Shown here one piece after another: positions 12,501-21,800 of a stretch of 64,000 nucleotides of DNA. The notes beneath the pieces are model-generated. The model saw nothing but the letters and a program-made list of their open reading frames with translations. It did not search any database and was not told where the DNA came from. The DNA is taken from contig CP053148.1 of NCBI GenBank assembly GCA_014607495.2, positions 12,338,001 through 12,402,000 of the forward strand, given 5' to 3'. Source of the DNA: Carposina sasakii. Lineage: Eukaryota; Arthropoda; Insecta; Lepidoptera; Carposinidae. The first letter of the stretch is position 1, and each line of letters begins with the position of its first letter. The position numbers were made by a program, and so were the translations under genes.

Positions 12501-13840
12501 AGCGCTCTTACCACTGAGCCAATCACTGGGTCAATTACTTGGATGACGAATTTTACCATCTCTTTTTGAAATTACATTATTGGAAACATAATTTTTTTTA
12601 TCCCGATAGCTATACATAAGCCAAATCTTGGCAAACAAAGCTGAATCCCTCAGCACAATGTTTTAATGATCAAACCATCAATATTATCCTAAAGGATTAT
12701 ATTATGGAGGAGTGTTTTTATCTTAGTCAAGATATTATATATTATAAAATTATTAGTAAAGAAATGGAAAAAATTCCTCACCCTATATTCTGCCTAACAT
12801 TTCATTGAAAATTTTTGATACATTTAAATTATCAGCTGCATCTCCTATAGTGCACATTGTAAGAGTAAACTAAGGAATTCAGGCATACTCTTAGGAGATA
12901 AGCTAGCAACTAGTTACTGCTATGCTAAATGTGGTTATAGGATCTACTTAATGATCCTGCAGTTCTGGTTACAGCATTTGTATGTGAACACACTATATGT
13001 ATGTACTAGTGGACACCCGCTACTCTGTCCGCGTGGACTGCAGAAAAAACAAAATGTTGAAATTATCAGATAAAAAGCCTACATGTTAAGTGGGACCTGT
13101 CACAATATATTCCTGAAAACTGTATCGAAATCGGTCCAGCTGTTTCCGAGATTAGCGTGCACAAACATCAATCCATTACAATTTTATTATATGTATAGAT
13201 AGATATAGATTAAAATTTTCTAATAATTTTCTAATGGAATAGTAGTTTAACATTTATTGTCACGTTGTAAAGCTTACCTGAATTAATATACATATGCCTA
13301 AAACTTTAATATCCAAAATTAACAAGTTTGCAATGAGTCTTGTCAGGGACAATAAATAATCTTTTGCCCAAGTGGGTTAGGCAGACAAACAATGTATGTA
13401 TAAGTAATTGTGCAAGATAAATAGATTATTTGTTAATAAATCAGTAGAGCCATAGTAGACCCTATATTGGATATTGTGTAATATTATTCCTACCAATAAG
13501 TACTATTACTTACAGCTTATTTAATTATAAATTTTTATATCGCAGTATTTAACTATGTATCACTAAACTTAACAGTTTTAAATATTTACTACAATATATA
13601 AGAAAAGAGTATTTTCATATGACATTGCAAATAATAAGAAACATAACCCTAAAAAGTTTGGCATTGCATCTGGGGTCGATAGTATATGACTGTAATGGTT
13701 CTGCAGAAATAACAAACAAAAAGAAGTTAGTGTAGTAAGTATTAAGAAAGTACCTTTTTGCACAAGTTAAAAATATTGAAATTAAAGCTAATACTTACCA
13801 CGCCATAGATTTCTTTTTTATTCTGCGCAACTGAAGTCAT
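3382..13840 (-). CDS. SLC46/proton-coupled folate transporter-like MFS protein, eight exons
   Basis: This is a predicted plasma-membrane solute carrier of the major facilitator superfamily, SLC46 branch. Vertebrate SLC46A1 carries folate with protons; the insect substrate is unknown. Exons on the minus strand are 13840-13799, 12299-12108, 11663-11489, 10988-10803, 10097-9807, 7159-7005, 6429-6261 and 3545-3382. All have GT-AG junctions and join in frame to 457 codons, close to the family's usual length. About twelve hydrophobic segments can be placed. The MFS loop motif GSYSDKRGRK (residues about 104-113) follows TM2. Other family landmarks are ALTGADLAIFAACFAYISD, NRSFTLMF, TNFSNFRT and ALGPCVAPVIRSMTSK. 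Introns carry SINEs, MITEs and an antisense RTE LINE. The C terminus is uncertain because the stop lies inside a splice-donor consensus (see the finding on exon 8). Confidence 0.88.
3690..4170. repeat. Mixed RTE debris and duplicated segment
   Basis: The block CGCATTCTTTATCATGAATA at about 3709 recurs in RTE sequence at about 5060. The segment 3918-4013 (ACCGTGAATC ... GGCGAACGGAACTTGG) recurs at about 5790-5888, where it replaces part of the RTE endonuclease. The 84-codon open frame 3833-4087 lies across this patchwork and has no family resemblance. I see no host gene here. Confidence 0.6.
4176..4515 (-). pseudogene. Broken duplicate of SLC46-like exon 8
   Basis: Positions 4176-4346 repeat 3288-3458 with a constant offset of 888 bp and one substitution that I can see. 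They cover the 3' flank, the poly(A) signal and the second half of exon 8. At 4347-4437 about 32 bp of exon is replaced by about 91 bp of antisense RTE reverse transcriptase, whose reverse complement reads GLSNMDKTKIMR. Exon sequence then resumes, with a further 8-bp insertion that puts TGA in frame just after the acceptor. The copy cannot encode TM11-TM12. The high identity implies a recent event. Confidence 0.85.
4545..6215 (-). mobile_element. Antisense RTE LINE, internally rearranged
   Basis: Reading the minus strand from 6215, first comes the 5' end and the endonuclease start NARTLRED (about 5925-5890). After an unrelated 100-bp patch comes endonuclease VGQFGSGDRNPRGQRLADF with the LHP/EIDFILT-like block (about 5775-5590). 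Next is the linker ETIERNQGSKVFAKNYLLGR (about 5190-5060), then reverse transcriptase LFFKKGE ... RPISLLSHV ... KLFSRVITNRLA (about 4870-4740). The order is RTE-like, but frameshifts, stops and deletions make it dead. It fills the intron between exons 7 and 8 of the transporter. Confidence 0.75.
6261..6429 (-). CDS. SLC46-like gene, exon 7 (TM9-TM10)
   Basis: The acceptor is TTAAAG, and the donor GTAGCT follows LPANEKG. It encodes VIIMLGAASHMTGHFIYAHA and the strongly conserved ALGPCVAPVIRSMTSK. Reading past the donor enters RTE LINE sequence (EQERGLATRQHAW), which confirms the exon end. Confidence 0.9.
6690..6880 (+). repeat. RTE-related SINE family, copy 1
   Basis: The sequence runs from the CAGGGCACGCCACAAGG block to CCCATAGTCACCACGCTGGG, then GACCGCAGTGTGATTTTCGG and GGTGCTACTCTACTCT. 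Copies of the same non-coding family lie at about 22190-22345, 22740-22985 and 24870-25135. Its GCCTACGTCCAGCAGTGGAC terminus is shared with RTE LINE 3' ends. Confidence 0.65.
6925..6960 (-). repeat. tRNA-derived SINE fragment (B box)
   Basis: The minus strand reads GGTCGTGGGTTCGAATCCCA, a textbook RNA polymerase III B box from a tRNA T-arm. No full tRNA fold or A box is present, so this is a truncated SINE within the transporter intron. Confidence 0.6.
7005..7159 (-). CDS. SLC46-like gene, exon 6 (TM8)
   Basis: The acceptor is TTTCAG, and the donor GTAACA follows FKWKDT. It encodes ERTFMFYYTTAVLQWDQTNF and the conserved SNFRTY...GIPLMTKVFKWKDT helix. A tRNA-derived SINE fragment sits about 50 bp downstream of the donor. 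Confidence 0.9.
7160..9806. other. Intron 5 of the SLC46-like gene
   Basis: This intron contains an ATCT microsatellite (about 7223-7242), one copy of the ACATGCACGGA family at 7715-7905, and AT-rich sequence. The 136-codon open frame at 7988-8398 starts at TTG. It opens with a degenerate GCCCGCGATTTCACACGCG piece of a repeat family, so I do not treat it as a gene. I see no recognisable protein. Confidence 0.6.
7715..7905 (+). repeat. 'ACATGCACGGA' family, copy 2
   Basis: This near full-length forward copy contains GTACCAGAACTGCACGATCA, the middle AGTTGCTAGCTCAACGCCTG and the end ACGACATGCACGGAAAGAGA. Confidence 0.7.
9807..10097 (-). CDS. SLC46-like gene, exon 5 (TM6, central loop, TM7 start)
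   Basis: The acceptor TTTTAG is followed by GGGACTGG, and the donor is GTAATT. The exon contains the family motif VVNRSFTLMF at TM6, a basic cytoplasmic central loop (FFEFKNIKQTVVTLTKRRP) and the start of TM7 (LFLWFLLISMAFYTFQRG). At 97 residues it is the longest exon of the gene. Confidence 0.9.
10803..10988 (-). CDS. SLC46-like gene, exon 4 (TM4-TM5)
   Basis: The acceptor is TTTCAG, the donor is GTATGA, and the entry phase of 1 matches exon 3. It encodes SWPLEYIIFTATFPSALTG, then a second helix (DLAIFAACFAYISDV), then SVKSRTLR and a further helix. It has no separate long ORF because it is read only as an internal exon. Confidence 0.88.
11091..11227. repeat. Foldback MITE, 'GTCGATTC...CACTTAAAC' family, copy 1
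   Basis: The termini GAGTCGATTCTGACACTTAA and TTAAGTGTGACTGCTGGAAT are inverted repeats. The internal part contains TCTCTCTCCGTTCTTAACAT. It lies in intron 3 of the transporter gene. Sister copies lie at 44395-44531 and 54611-54753, with a partial copy at about 60580-60640. Confidence 0.75.
11489..11663 (-). CDS. SLC46-like gene, exon 3 (TM2-TM3, MFS motif)
   Basis: The acceptor is TTACAG, and the donor GTATGT follows ...NTLT with one base left over. The exon encodes TM2 (IASHIVPLILAFFLG), the conserved cytoplasmic loop DKRGRK and TM3. This is the strongest family signature in the gene. Confidence 0.92.
12108..12299 (-). CDS. SLC46-like gene, exon 2 (TM1)
   Basis: The acceptor is TTGCAG and the donor is GTATGT. 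The 64 residues begin VKPKPWYKYITVEPPMFFYM. They hold TM1 and the first extracellular loop with cysteines (CTVNHGYSEEIC), as is usual for SLC46 proteins. Confidence 0.88.
12432..12535 (-). repeat. tRNA-derived SINE
   Basis: On the minus strand an A box (TGGCTCAGTGGTAAGAGC) is followed by a B box (GGGTTCGATTCCCA) at tRNA spacing, then GGAATTTTTTCCATTTCTTT and an AT-rich tail. The anticodon arm has degenerated, so this is a SINE head and not a tRNA gene. Confidence 0.75.
12743..12785 (-). repeat. 3' fragment of the same SINE
   Basis: The block AAAGAAATGGAAAAAATTCC plus TCACC repeats the tail of the SINE at 12432-12470 almost exactly, but without the tRNA-like head. It is 5' truncated. Confidence 0.65.
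12830..12985 (-). repeat. 'ACATGCACGGA' family, copy 3
   Basis: This reverse-orientation, diverged copy includes GTAAGAGTAAACTAAGGAAT and GATCCTGCAGTTCTGG. It lies in intron 1 of the transporter gene, next to a copy of the CGCGACTTCGTCCGCG family. Confidence 0.6.
13010..13205 (+). repeat. 'CGCGACTTCGTCCGCG' family, copy 2
   Basis: This forward copy runs from TAGTGGACACCCGCTACTCT and GTCCGCGTGGACTGCAGAAA through ACAAAATG, AAGCCTACATG and GCGTGCACAAACATC to TTTTATTATATGTATAGATA. Confidence 0.7.
13799..13840 (-). CDS. SLC46-like gene, exon 1 (start codon)
   Basis: The exon encodes MTSVAQNKKEIYGV and ends at the donor GTAAGT in phase 0. It is assigned because it supplies an ATG with an A-rich upstream context and joins in phase to exon 2. 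Being short, it is the least certain exon. An upstream non-coding exon cannot be excluded. Confidence 0.65.
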
Positions 13841-14075
13841 TTTAATTTTGTGTTTATTAAGTAGGCCTATGAAACTTCAGGGTGAAAAGTTACAAAACAC
13901 AGTCGGAATAATTAACATTAATGATAAAAGGAGCGACCAACATGACTTCTTGTACTAACAAAACATAGCAAAATATATTTTTTTACTTTGCCGCCAAATA
14001 CCAAAACAATGTCATATTTTTTTTTTTATAGTTTTGGCACAAATATAGTTTTTTGACGCTGTCACTTTAACAGAG

Positions 14076-14444
14076 TCGGCGGGAAAAGCTGGAAGGGTGC
14101 AGATGTAATTTTCTTGTGAAAATCAAAAATTATTTGTAAATGGCTTGCATGTGTGATGTTTTCTGGTAGATAAGTTATATTTTGATTATTTGTGATGTAA
14201 ATCTAGTGCGTAGGTTTTATACGCAGGTAAGCTAAGTACTTTAGCCGGAATACGATCTCTTCATAGGTCCAAGTTGTTTGTGCAATTATTTTTCATTTTG
14301 ACTAAGTTTACACTTGTACTTGAGGATTTTCCTGACGTTTCCACTCATCATCATCATTATCATCCATCATAAATTCAGAAATCATTTACTAAAGACAATG
14401 GCTGTATGGGCTTAGTTCCTCTTGCCTTTCCTTCGGGATAAACT
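14076..14444 (+). repeat. 'TCGGCGGGAAAAGC' interspersed element, copy A
   Basis: This non-coding element of about 370 bp starts TCGGCGGGAAAAGCTGGAAG and ends CCTTCGGGATAAACTAAA followed by an A-rich run. Related copies occur at 42370-42912 (reverse), 43180-43575 (forward) and 57414-57812 (reverse), plus a fragment at 58477-58537. This copy lies just upstream of the transporter's first exon. Its ends have no terminal inverted repeats, and the A-rich 3' end suggests a SINE-like origin (inference). Confidence 0.75.
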
Positions 14445-14449
14445 AAACA

Positions 14450-17400
14450 AAACAAAAAATATGTCACTTTGACAGCTCATTCACAATGTTGTCAGAAATA
14501 AAAGATGTGAATTACCTTTAACCCAAGGTACGTTCCCGATATAATCCCCGTACATATTTTAGCCAAATTTATTAAATTTAACAATCTTAAACTGTAGGTA
14601 GTCTTAATTATTATATTATTATGTAATAAAAATAAACAAAGCTTTAACACATAAAGCTCCTTTTTATGTTAATAATTTTATTTGTTATCTAATTCTAATT
14701 CTCATGTGTATGTTTTATCCTGGTGGAGGAATTTTTATTTGTTTTCTACTTTATTTTCATTAATTCCCAGGAACTCATAGCAGAGCCCTTTGTCGGCAAG
14801 TAGTTATAATCATTTGTTTTTTTCGGCACTGTGTCTTGATTAATCCTGACGTTGGCAGAATCGTCGATAGTCGCTTTGCCGTATCCAAAGTATATGAACC
14901 CTTAATAAAGAGCGCACACTATTAATAACACACACAGTCAAGTGATGGTCACGCCCCATATAATAGATTAGTAGAGTCCAGCTACAACATGCGATAGAAA
15001 ACTAAAGTATGCTCCCCCAGAGCATGCCACAAGGCTCGATCTCCCGTTTATATATTTTATAATTTATCATAAATAATATTTAGTCAATTTTACTTTCGAT
15101 GTTATTTCAAGTTTAAATCCCGCCCGGCCTATCACACATTTGAGTACCGACCGATTGGGATAAGTTTTACCTACTCGTTTTTTGTATAAAGTTTTTTAAG
15201 CTAACTCATATATTATGAATTACCTACGTACCTAATTATTGTTATTGTAAAAATATTTTTCTATCTGAAAAATTTAACAAAGAGGACTATTTTTCTCTAT
15301 ACATGGCAACATTTTAGCTATAAGATTTTTTTATTGGTCGTATTAGGTCCAATGGAAAGAAATCATTACTTTATACAGCCATAATTAATCATTGGCTTCG
15401 ACAGGTACACTTAACTTTTTGGCTTAGACCATTATTCTCAAGTCCCTGGTTTGGGCATTAGGATACACAAGAAAACCGTAAATATTCGATGTTTTTTGCG
15501 GTCCACGTGGGTATAGCAATACTAGTAGCAATTATAATTTCACCTACCTTACCTACTCTCTTGTTTCCATTGCAGGTCAGATTTGTTCAAAGGTCTTGCT
15601 CGGAACATTAGGAACTATGGGCCTGGGTGAACACCCTTCCGTTGCACTAACTACTACGAAAAATAATTTTAAATAATATAAATCAAGACATTAATATTGT
15701 CTATGTGCTGATCTGTGCTCTAGAGAGCATTTAGGTATAATTAATTATGTGTCTATCTGTGCTGATCTGATGATCACGGTAGACTATAACCGCCAGCTAC
15801 GGTAGAGAAGAAAGAATTTTGGAAATATTGTAATACTCAGAAAGAATACTGTGACATAGTAGATGTACCTAGGTACCAGAAGCGTAGCGTGCCTTGGCGG
15901 GGCCCCGTATAAAAATATGTTTGGGGGCCCTTAGGAAGGGTAAAAATTTCTCACAAAAGAAAAAGAATGTATAAAATTGAAATAAATACCTATTTATCGC
16001 AGGTAATTATGATCTATCTGTTACTTTCCAAAAATTTTACAAATAATTCAAATTAAATATATACTCTCTTTACCTTTTTTTCGGCGAACTGATTTATTAA
16101 ATCATTCATAGCTAGTACTGCCAACTCTTATAGACAGATCTGCGGGACGGCGGGGTTAAAAATGCGGGACTAGAGCAAGAAAAACGGGACACACCTACAA
16201 ATTGCCAATTTTTTTTCTTTTTTTTATAGAGAAATATACGAGTATATTTTGTGATATTCTATTGGAAACGAAGGTCTTATTTTACTGTAACCAGTGGCGC
16301 TTCAGATATATATTTGTATTTACCCAGCCGATAGTATACCTACTTTGTTAGGTACTTATTCATAGTCTTTTAGAATAAACATTAAAACGCGAGCCGAGCG
16401 AGCGCGAAATTTTTGCACTTTTTTTAATAACAAATTTTTGTTTTTTTTAAGAACACCTAAAATTCGAATTATAAAATAAATATCATCTTCATATAATATT
16501 CTCCGTTTTGTAGTAGAAGTATAATGACGCGAGCGGAGCGAGCGCCAAATTTTTTCACTTTATTCCAATAACAACCTAAATTGAAATGATAAAATAAATA
16601 CCTCATTCATATCATACTCTCAGTTTTTTAGTACAGCATAGTAACAAAAATTTATCGAAATTTCGAAATTTTATACGCCCATATGTACGCCATACGAGTA
16701 GACCTAAGTAGTTAAAAGTTAAGTAGTGTATAGGTATATATTTCTATATTTTCTATCAGCTGATTGTCTTAAATGTAAATAGAATCCGCCTATGAAAAAT
16801 GAAAATTCTAGATTTATGTATCACGTGCTATCCGCGATAATAATCTTATGGAGGGTTTTTCTATCAACTGGGGAGGAGTCACCTGAAAGCGGGACATTGG
16901 GCGTCCACAGATACTTAAAATGGGACGCGTTATTTAGGCTCTGACCCTATTTATAGCTGATGATGAATTTAGTTTTTCTAAAGTTTCTGCCTCTATGGAC
17001 AATAATGACAAGTCTGACAGGCGTTCCTGTCCCATCGAAGCTCTTAATTTTTAAAAAACGTCTTTCAGCAGTTGCGGTTGTAACTGGAAGGGTCAAGAAT
17101 AATTTGAATTATGTACATCGATTTTTGTGGGATTCATCCGTTGCAGTAAATGACTTAAACGGGGAAATTCTGCATCCCGCGATAACAGATTTACGGTGTT
17201 GCCAAATTTTTTAACGCACGCTTTACACGGGAAAAAAAGAAATCGCTTTTTTTGTCTTTTATAATTTGTGAAATCAAAAAAAATCGAAGGAGTTTATTAA
17301 TTTTTTCATACGCACTTTGGGGGCCCCGTATAATTGATATAGCAGATACGGCGGTAGCTACGCCCCTGCTAGGTACATACATCGAAATCGTTCGATAGGT

Positions 17401-18640
17401 AAGTAATCCAAATAAGTATTTTTAACTTTATTGTAAGCTTTCACATAATAAGTGACCTACAATAAAAAGCAGCCTATGTCTTTTCTCTGGCTCTGGACTA
17501 TTTGTATACCAAATTTCATCCAAATCGGTTCAGTACTTTTGCCGTGAAAGACGGACAAACATACACACACGCACATAAACTTTCACATTTACCTGCAATA
17601 CTAGTATAGATGTCACTCCCTCCAGGTCTCTTTTGAAAACCAGCACTGTTTGAATGGCAGTTACACATATGCATGCACGGTAGGGGACTGACTAAGCGTA
17701 TCCCATACTTCTTTGTATCGTCTTTATGTATTTGTCATTTGCCTGTAACTTCTTACTGTTATAATCTCAATGTTGTCTTATATTCTCTTTTATCTATTTT
17801 TTTTCTTGATTTGTGTTGTCTGTGTATGTGTACATGCCAAAAGTCAAATAAACGATCTATTTATCTATCTATCTATCTACAAGGTGTGAAATTACCTACT
17901 ATGTACCTAACTACTTACTTAGGTTAAAAAACTTCACTTTTAAAAAACCTTTTTTTAAAACAAGCTATTAATATTTATAATAAAATTAACTGATCGAATC
18001 AAGCGAGCCCAAACTCGATAGGGTTGCGTCGTTTAATTACGGAGTTCCTATGGCCACCTTCCAGCTCCATCATCAGATCAGCTCTATGTCATAAGAATAT
18101 TGCATTGTCATCCGATTTATATAGGTATATGCATGCAAAATTTCGACTCAATCGGAAACCGGAAAGTAGATTAAATTTAACTTGCAAGATTTGGTTACAG
18201 ACAACGGACAGGTAAATAAATAAATAAATAAATGCTAAATAAAAGCTTGTAATAAAAAGGCGTTATGAATTCGTCAGCATATAAAAAAATTGTGTTTTAT
18301 GTACCTACATACCTCATCATCTACCTACTTCGTCACTATGAACTGATTTTATTTTTTTATGTTGGACATGGTATAATGCTTCCAGGTTGGTCCCATATTT
18401 AGCATATCAGGATGATGATGGGATCGCGGAGAAATCGTGGGCAATCCTCAAATATGATGTAGGTGTAGGTAGGTGGAAACTCTAAAGAATCAGCTTATGT
18501 GCTATACTAAGCTATAATAAGCGTACTTAGGAAGGAAATAAAAGTTATCCGAAATTGAAACACTTCCTATTTACAAGAATACCTACAAGTAGACTTTACG
18601 ATGTGATTGAAATAACGCACATTCAAAAGCTATATAATGT
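14450..18640. other. Intergenic sequence between transporter and nuclear receptor
   Basis: This AT-rich stretch has repeat debris but no host exon that I can identify. GGGGCCCCGTAT-type blocks near 15900 and 17325 bracket decayed sequence. A CAAATTTCATCCAAATCGGT-type repeat fragment lies at about 17510-17610. An ATCT microsatellite lies at about 17860-17878 and a TAAA microsatellite at about 18211-18231. The frame at 16960-17214 does not resemble a known family. Confidence 0.6.
16385..16630. repeat. Tandem duplication with CGAGCGGAGCGAGCG motif
   Basis: Two adjacent units of about 135 bp each carry GCGAGC(C/G)GAGCGAGCGC, then AAATTTTT(G/T)CACTTT, AATAACAA and a TAAAATAAATA block. They start near 16388 and 16525. 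The units are diverged and non-coding. Confidence 0.55.
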
Positions 18641-18651
18641 TAAAAAATAAT

Positions 18652-18890
18652 TTACATAGACGTGTACAAAAAAATGCGTGACAGGGTAGCATTGATATCC
18701 TCGGTCGCAGCGGCGGGAAACAGCATTTGCTCGAGAACTCCTTGGTTGGCCAGGCAACATATACTTGGCAGTAGCAGCATTAGTCTACCGAGCCTTGTAT
18801 AATCTTTGTAGGAGCAGTATCTTTGTAAATGCACTAATGTCTGATCTTGAAACATTTCGATGTCTGTTATTACCACGCTGTCCACGGAGT
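18652..18890 (-). CDS. Nuclear receptor exon 7: ligand-binding domain C terminus and stop
   Basis: The acceptor is TTACAG. It encodes [20 protein letters not shown], then [20 protein letters not shown], then [17 protein letters not shown], ending SRIFLYTSM and TAA. The R(L/F)GRLMLLLPS block is helix 10/11 of the NR2 group. The terminal helix lacks the classical acidic AF-2 core, as is common among NR2E receptors. Confidence 0.92.
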
Positions 18891-21800
18891 CTGTAAAAAA
18901 GCAACAATTAACTTTTGTTTAAAACGAAATTATGAACTTTCCTAACTTGTATTTTTGACACTTTACCTACACGATGTACTTATGAGCTCGCCTAAGTCAA
19001 GGTTAAAACTAATTATTGTAGGTGGGCTATTTGGTTGAAGCATATAATCCACTCCACTGCAACCTGTTGAAAGCTGACCGTTTGACAGCTGACAGCTGAA
19101 AAGCTCGTTGGTAACGAAAATTAGCCAATAGCATTCATAGTCAAAGCCAATAGCCCTACTGTTGACTAGCCGCCAATTTCTGTAACTGATCTTGAGAGAT
19201 TTTTTGCATATCTCAGATTTAACCTTCAATTGTTTTCATACAAAATTTCAAATTAGGAATAAAAGAATCCGAGATTCTTTTTGATCTCTCGTATAGAAAT
19301 TGGCCGTAGGTCGTCCGTCGATCTTACGGGTGGCCTTTCCACGTTGCGCTTACCGGTATGACTTCAAAACTTTTAGGCCTCGTCGGCCCACTTCCACTTT
19401 ATCTTGCTGGTCCATTGGGATATTAGGATTTTGGTTTATCTACGGATTTCCGAATTCCGGATTCAACTATACCTAAGAAGTTTACTTACCCGTTCGAAAC
19501 AGTAAGGTCGACTTCAAGTAATCGTATTCTGATTTATCAATACTGCACTGAGATATCTTTTTCAGCAAGCTTGTCAACTTGCGAAGCTCATCTTTGGGTC
19601 GTTTGGAAGGCATTGAAGATATTAAATGTTCTGTAAAAGTGCAATTTCAAGAGAATTGACTGTGGACGTGGCGGAACATTACTATATTATAAATAATGGA
19701 TAGAGTGTAATAATACGTAAATAAACAGGTACCTTAGATAAAAACTACTTAATTATAATTACTTAATTATAATTCTATTATGTAACTATTAGTTAAATAT
19801 TGATATAAAATTCGCACATCATAGATTATAATATTTTTGAAGAGGTTTTTATTTACATTTACATTCGCATTAGCTTTCGTCAGGTGGAAGCAAGCACTGA
19901 CTGCAGTTTCGCTGTCCGGTGACATACATAGCCAATAAACATAGACTGAGAAGACATACCTTCATCAAAAAAGAAGGAATGCTGTGCCGCAGTAAGAATA
20001 AACAACTCCCTCCAATTAGTTTGCAATAAGCAAGTCTGGTCAACTGTTTTCAGCTGGGAAAATGCCGACAAACTGTGTAACCACTTCACGGTTGCCACCA
20101 ACAGTTTGGCAGCTTGGGTACACACGCCACCCTCGGGCAACCCACAAGCATCAAGTCTATCTTTCATTTCCTCACTTTGCCACTTTTTCGAACTGTCATA
20201 TTTTGTGGCTCTCTGCCTTTCCCTTAGATCTTTTAATATGTTCTCTGGAATGTTTGAATCGAGTTGATATTGGTCTAAATTCTTTGTGAGGATATGTGCG
20301 GGTAGATCGTAAGCTGTTGGGTCGTTATGCACTATTTTCGAATCTGAGGACAAGGAAAGTTAGGTTAGGTAAAACCACACCTGTTAATTGACCTATTCAG
20401 ATTGAATTTAGGTATGTAACCTTCATAAATTTTTTATTATGGACATGATAGACTTTTTTTTTAAGCTCATGGGTCTTACATGTGAAATTTTGTTACAAAG
20501 CAGTTCAAAAGCAAAACGCACGTAAATAACCATTTCGCGTCGCACAGGACTGAAGTAAGCAAAAGTAATTCTATAGGAAGAGGTATTATTTATAAAAAAA
20601 AACTTAACATAGGAAAGAGAGGCCATATTTGTAATACGATCTTGGATGGATGATAGAATCAGCCAGCTTTTCTATCTTATTATCATTATTTATTACCTTC
20701 TTTATTAATTTCATCTTTAGAAATGTCTTTGAATGCTTCCTCAGAACTTGTTACTTCATCTTCTTTAATTTTTTCTTGATGTTGGGAGTCTGGTTTGACC
20801 GGTATGGGTTCGTTCAGTGTCGATGGACATTGCGGTGAATTTAAAGTAATTTCTGAAAAGAGAAACGCAAATGACGTCCTACGTTTATTGTCGCATCTTC
20901 TATAATGCTCCATCACTACTCCGGTACCTAGGTACTATTATATCTGCGTACTGGAATAATACAATAATGTTTTCTTTTCACGTATTTTAAGTGCGCAAAA
21001 CGCAAAATTATTTTGCAACTTACTATTCTGGTCCACTGAAAAAGCGGCCTCACTTGAGATAACGGAAGGGTAGAAAATGTTTGTCGGGAAATAGCCGGGG
21101 TGAGGCACAGGATATTGGAGCGAACTTGAAAAGAGCGGGATCTTAAACGGGTTGAGACCTAGAGGACTAACTTGAGTATTTAGAAGGTTTTTTGTAGCCA
21201 TCGATTCAGGAAGGTGGCTATTTGCTAAATCTTGAAATGAATTCTCCAAGAACGGAGTGTGTAAAGACTCAGTATGATAGGCGGTAAGGGGTGAAAAGGC
21301 GGGGAAGGTGAGTGGGGATGGGGATGAAAAAAAGGGCTGCTGTCGGGTGAAGTTGTAGCTGAGTTTCTGTAAAGCTAACTGATGCGGGGTAACGGCCGGT
21401 CGCGGTGCCCTTTCGTGTTGGACAGCTGAAACAAAGCCAGACGTGAACAATAACCAAAAAATTGGTAGTAGTAGGTACTAGACAGGAAATAGTACACATA
21501 TGTATACTGGACGTTAGATACATAAGGCCAGTTCGCATAAACGAAATAGTTTAGCATTTTACGTAAGTAGGTAATATAAATTCAAATTCAGTGCTCGCCC
21601 ACGTCAGGCTTTTTGTAGGATCGATTTTTCCTTCGATTCTTTTCGATTTTGTGATTTTCTGACCTACTTATTGTAGGACGTGTGCACTGCGCTATTGCAA
21701 TCAGTACATTCTATTTTTCTCCTACAAAAGTCTGACGTGGGCGAGCACCCTAATTAAGGATTGATTATGCCTTTGAAATATATAAGGTCTATCCAAAATT

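Noticed and set aside
12467..12535. tRNA gene on the minus strand
   Set aside because: A and B boxes are present, but no acceptor stem or proper anticodon loop forms, and an AT-rich SINE tail with a second truncated copy follows at 12743.
20650..20838. 62-codon hydrophobic plus-strand frame resembling a membrane peptide
   Set aside because: It is the complement of nuclear-receptor exon 4, whose acidic codons read as Phe/Leu/Ile on the other strand.
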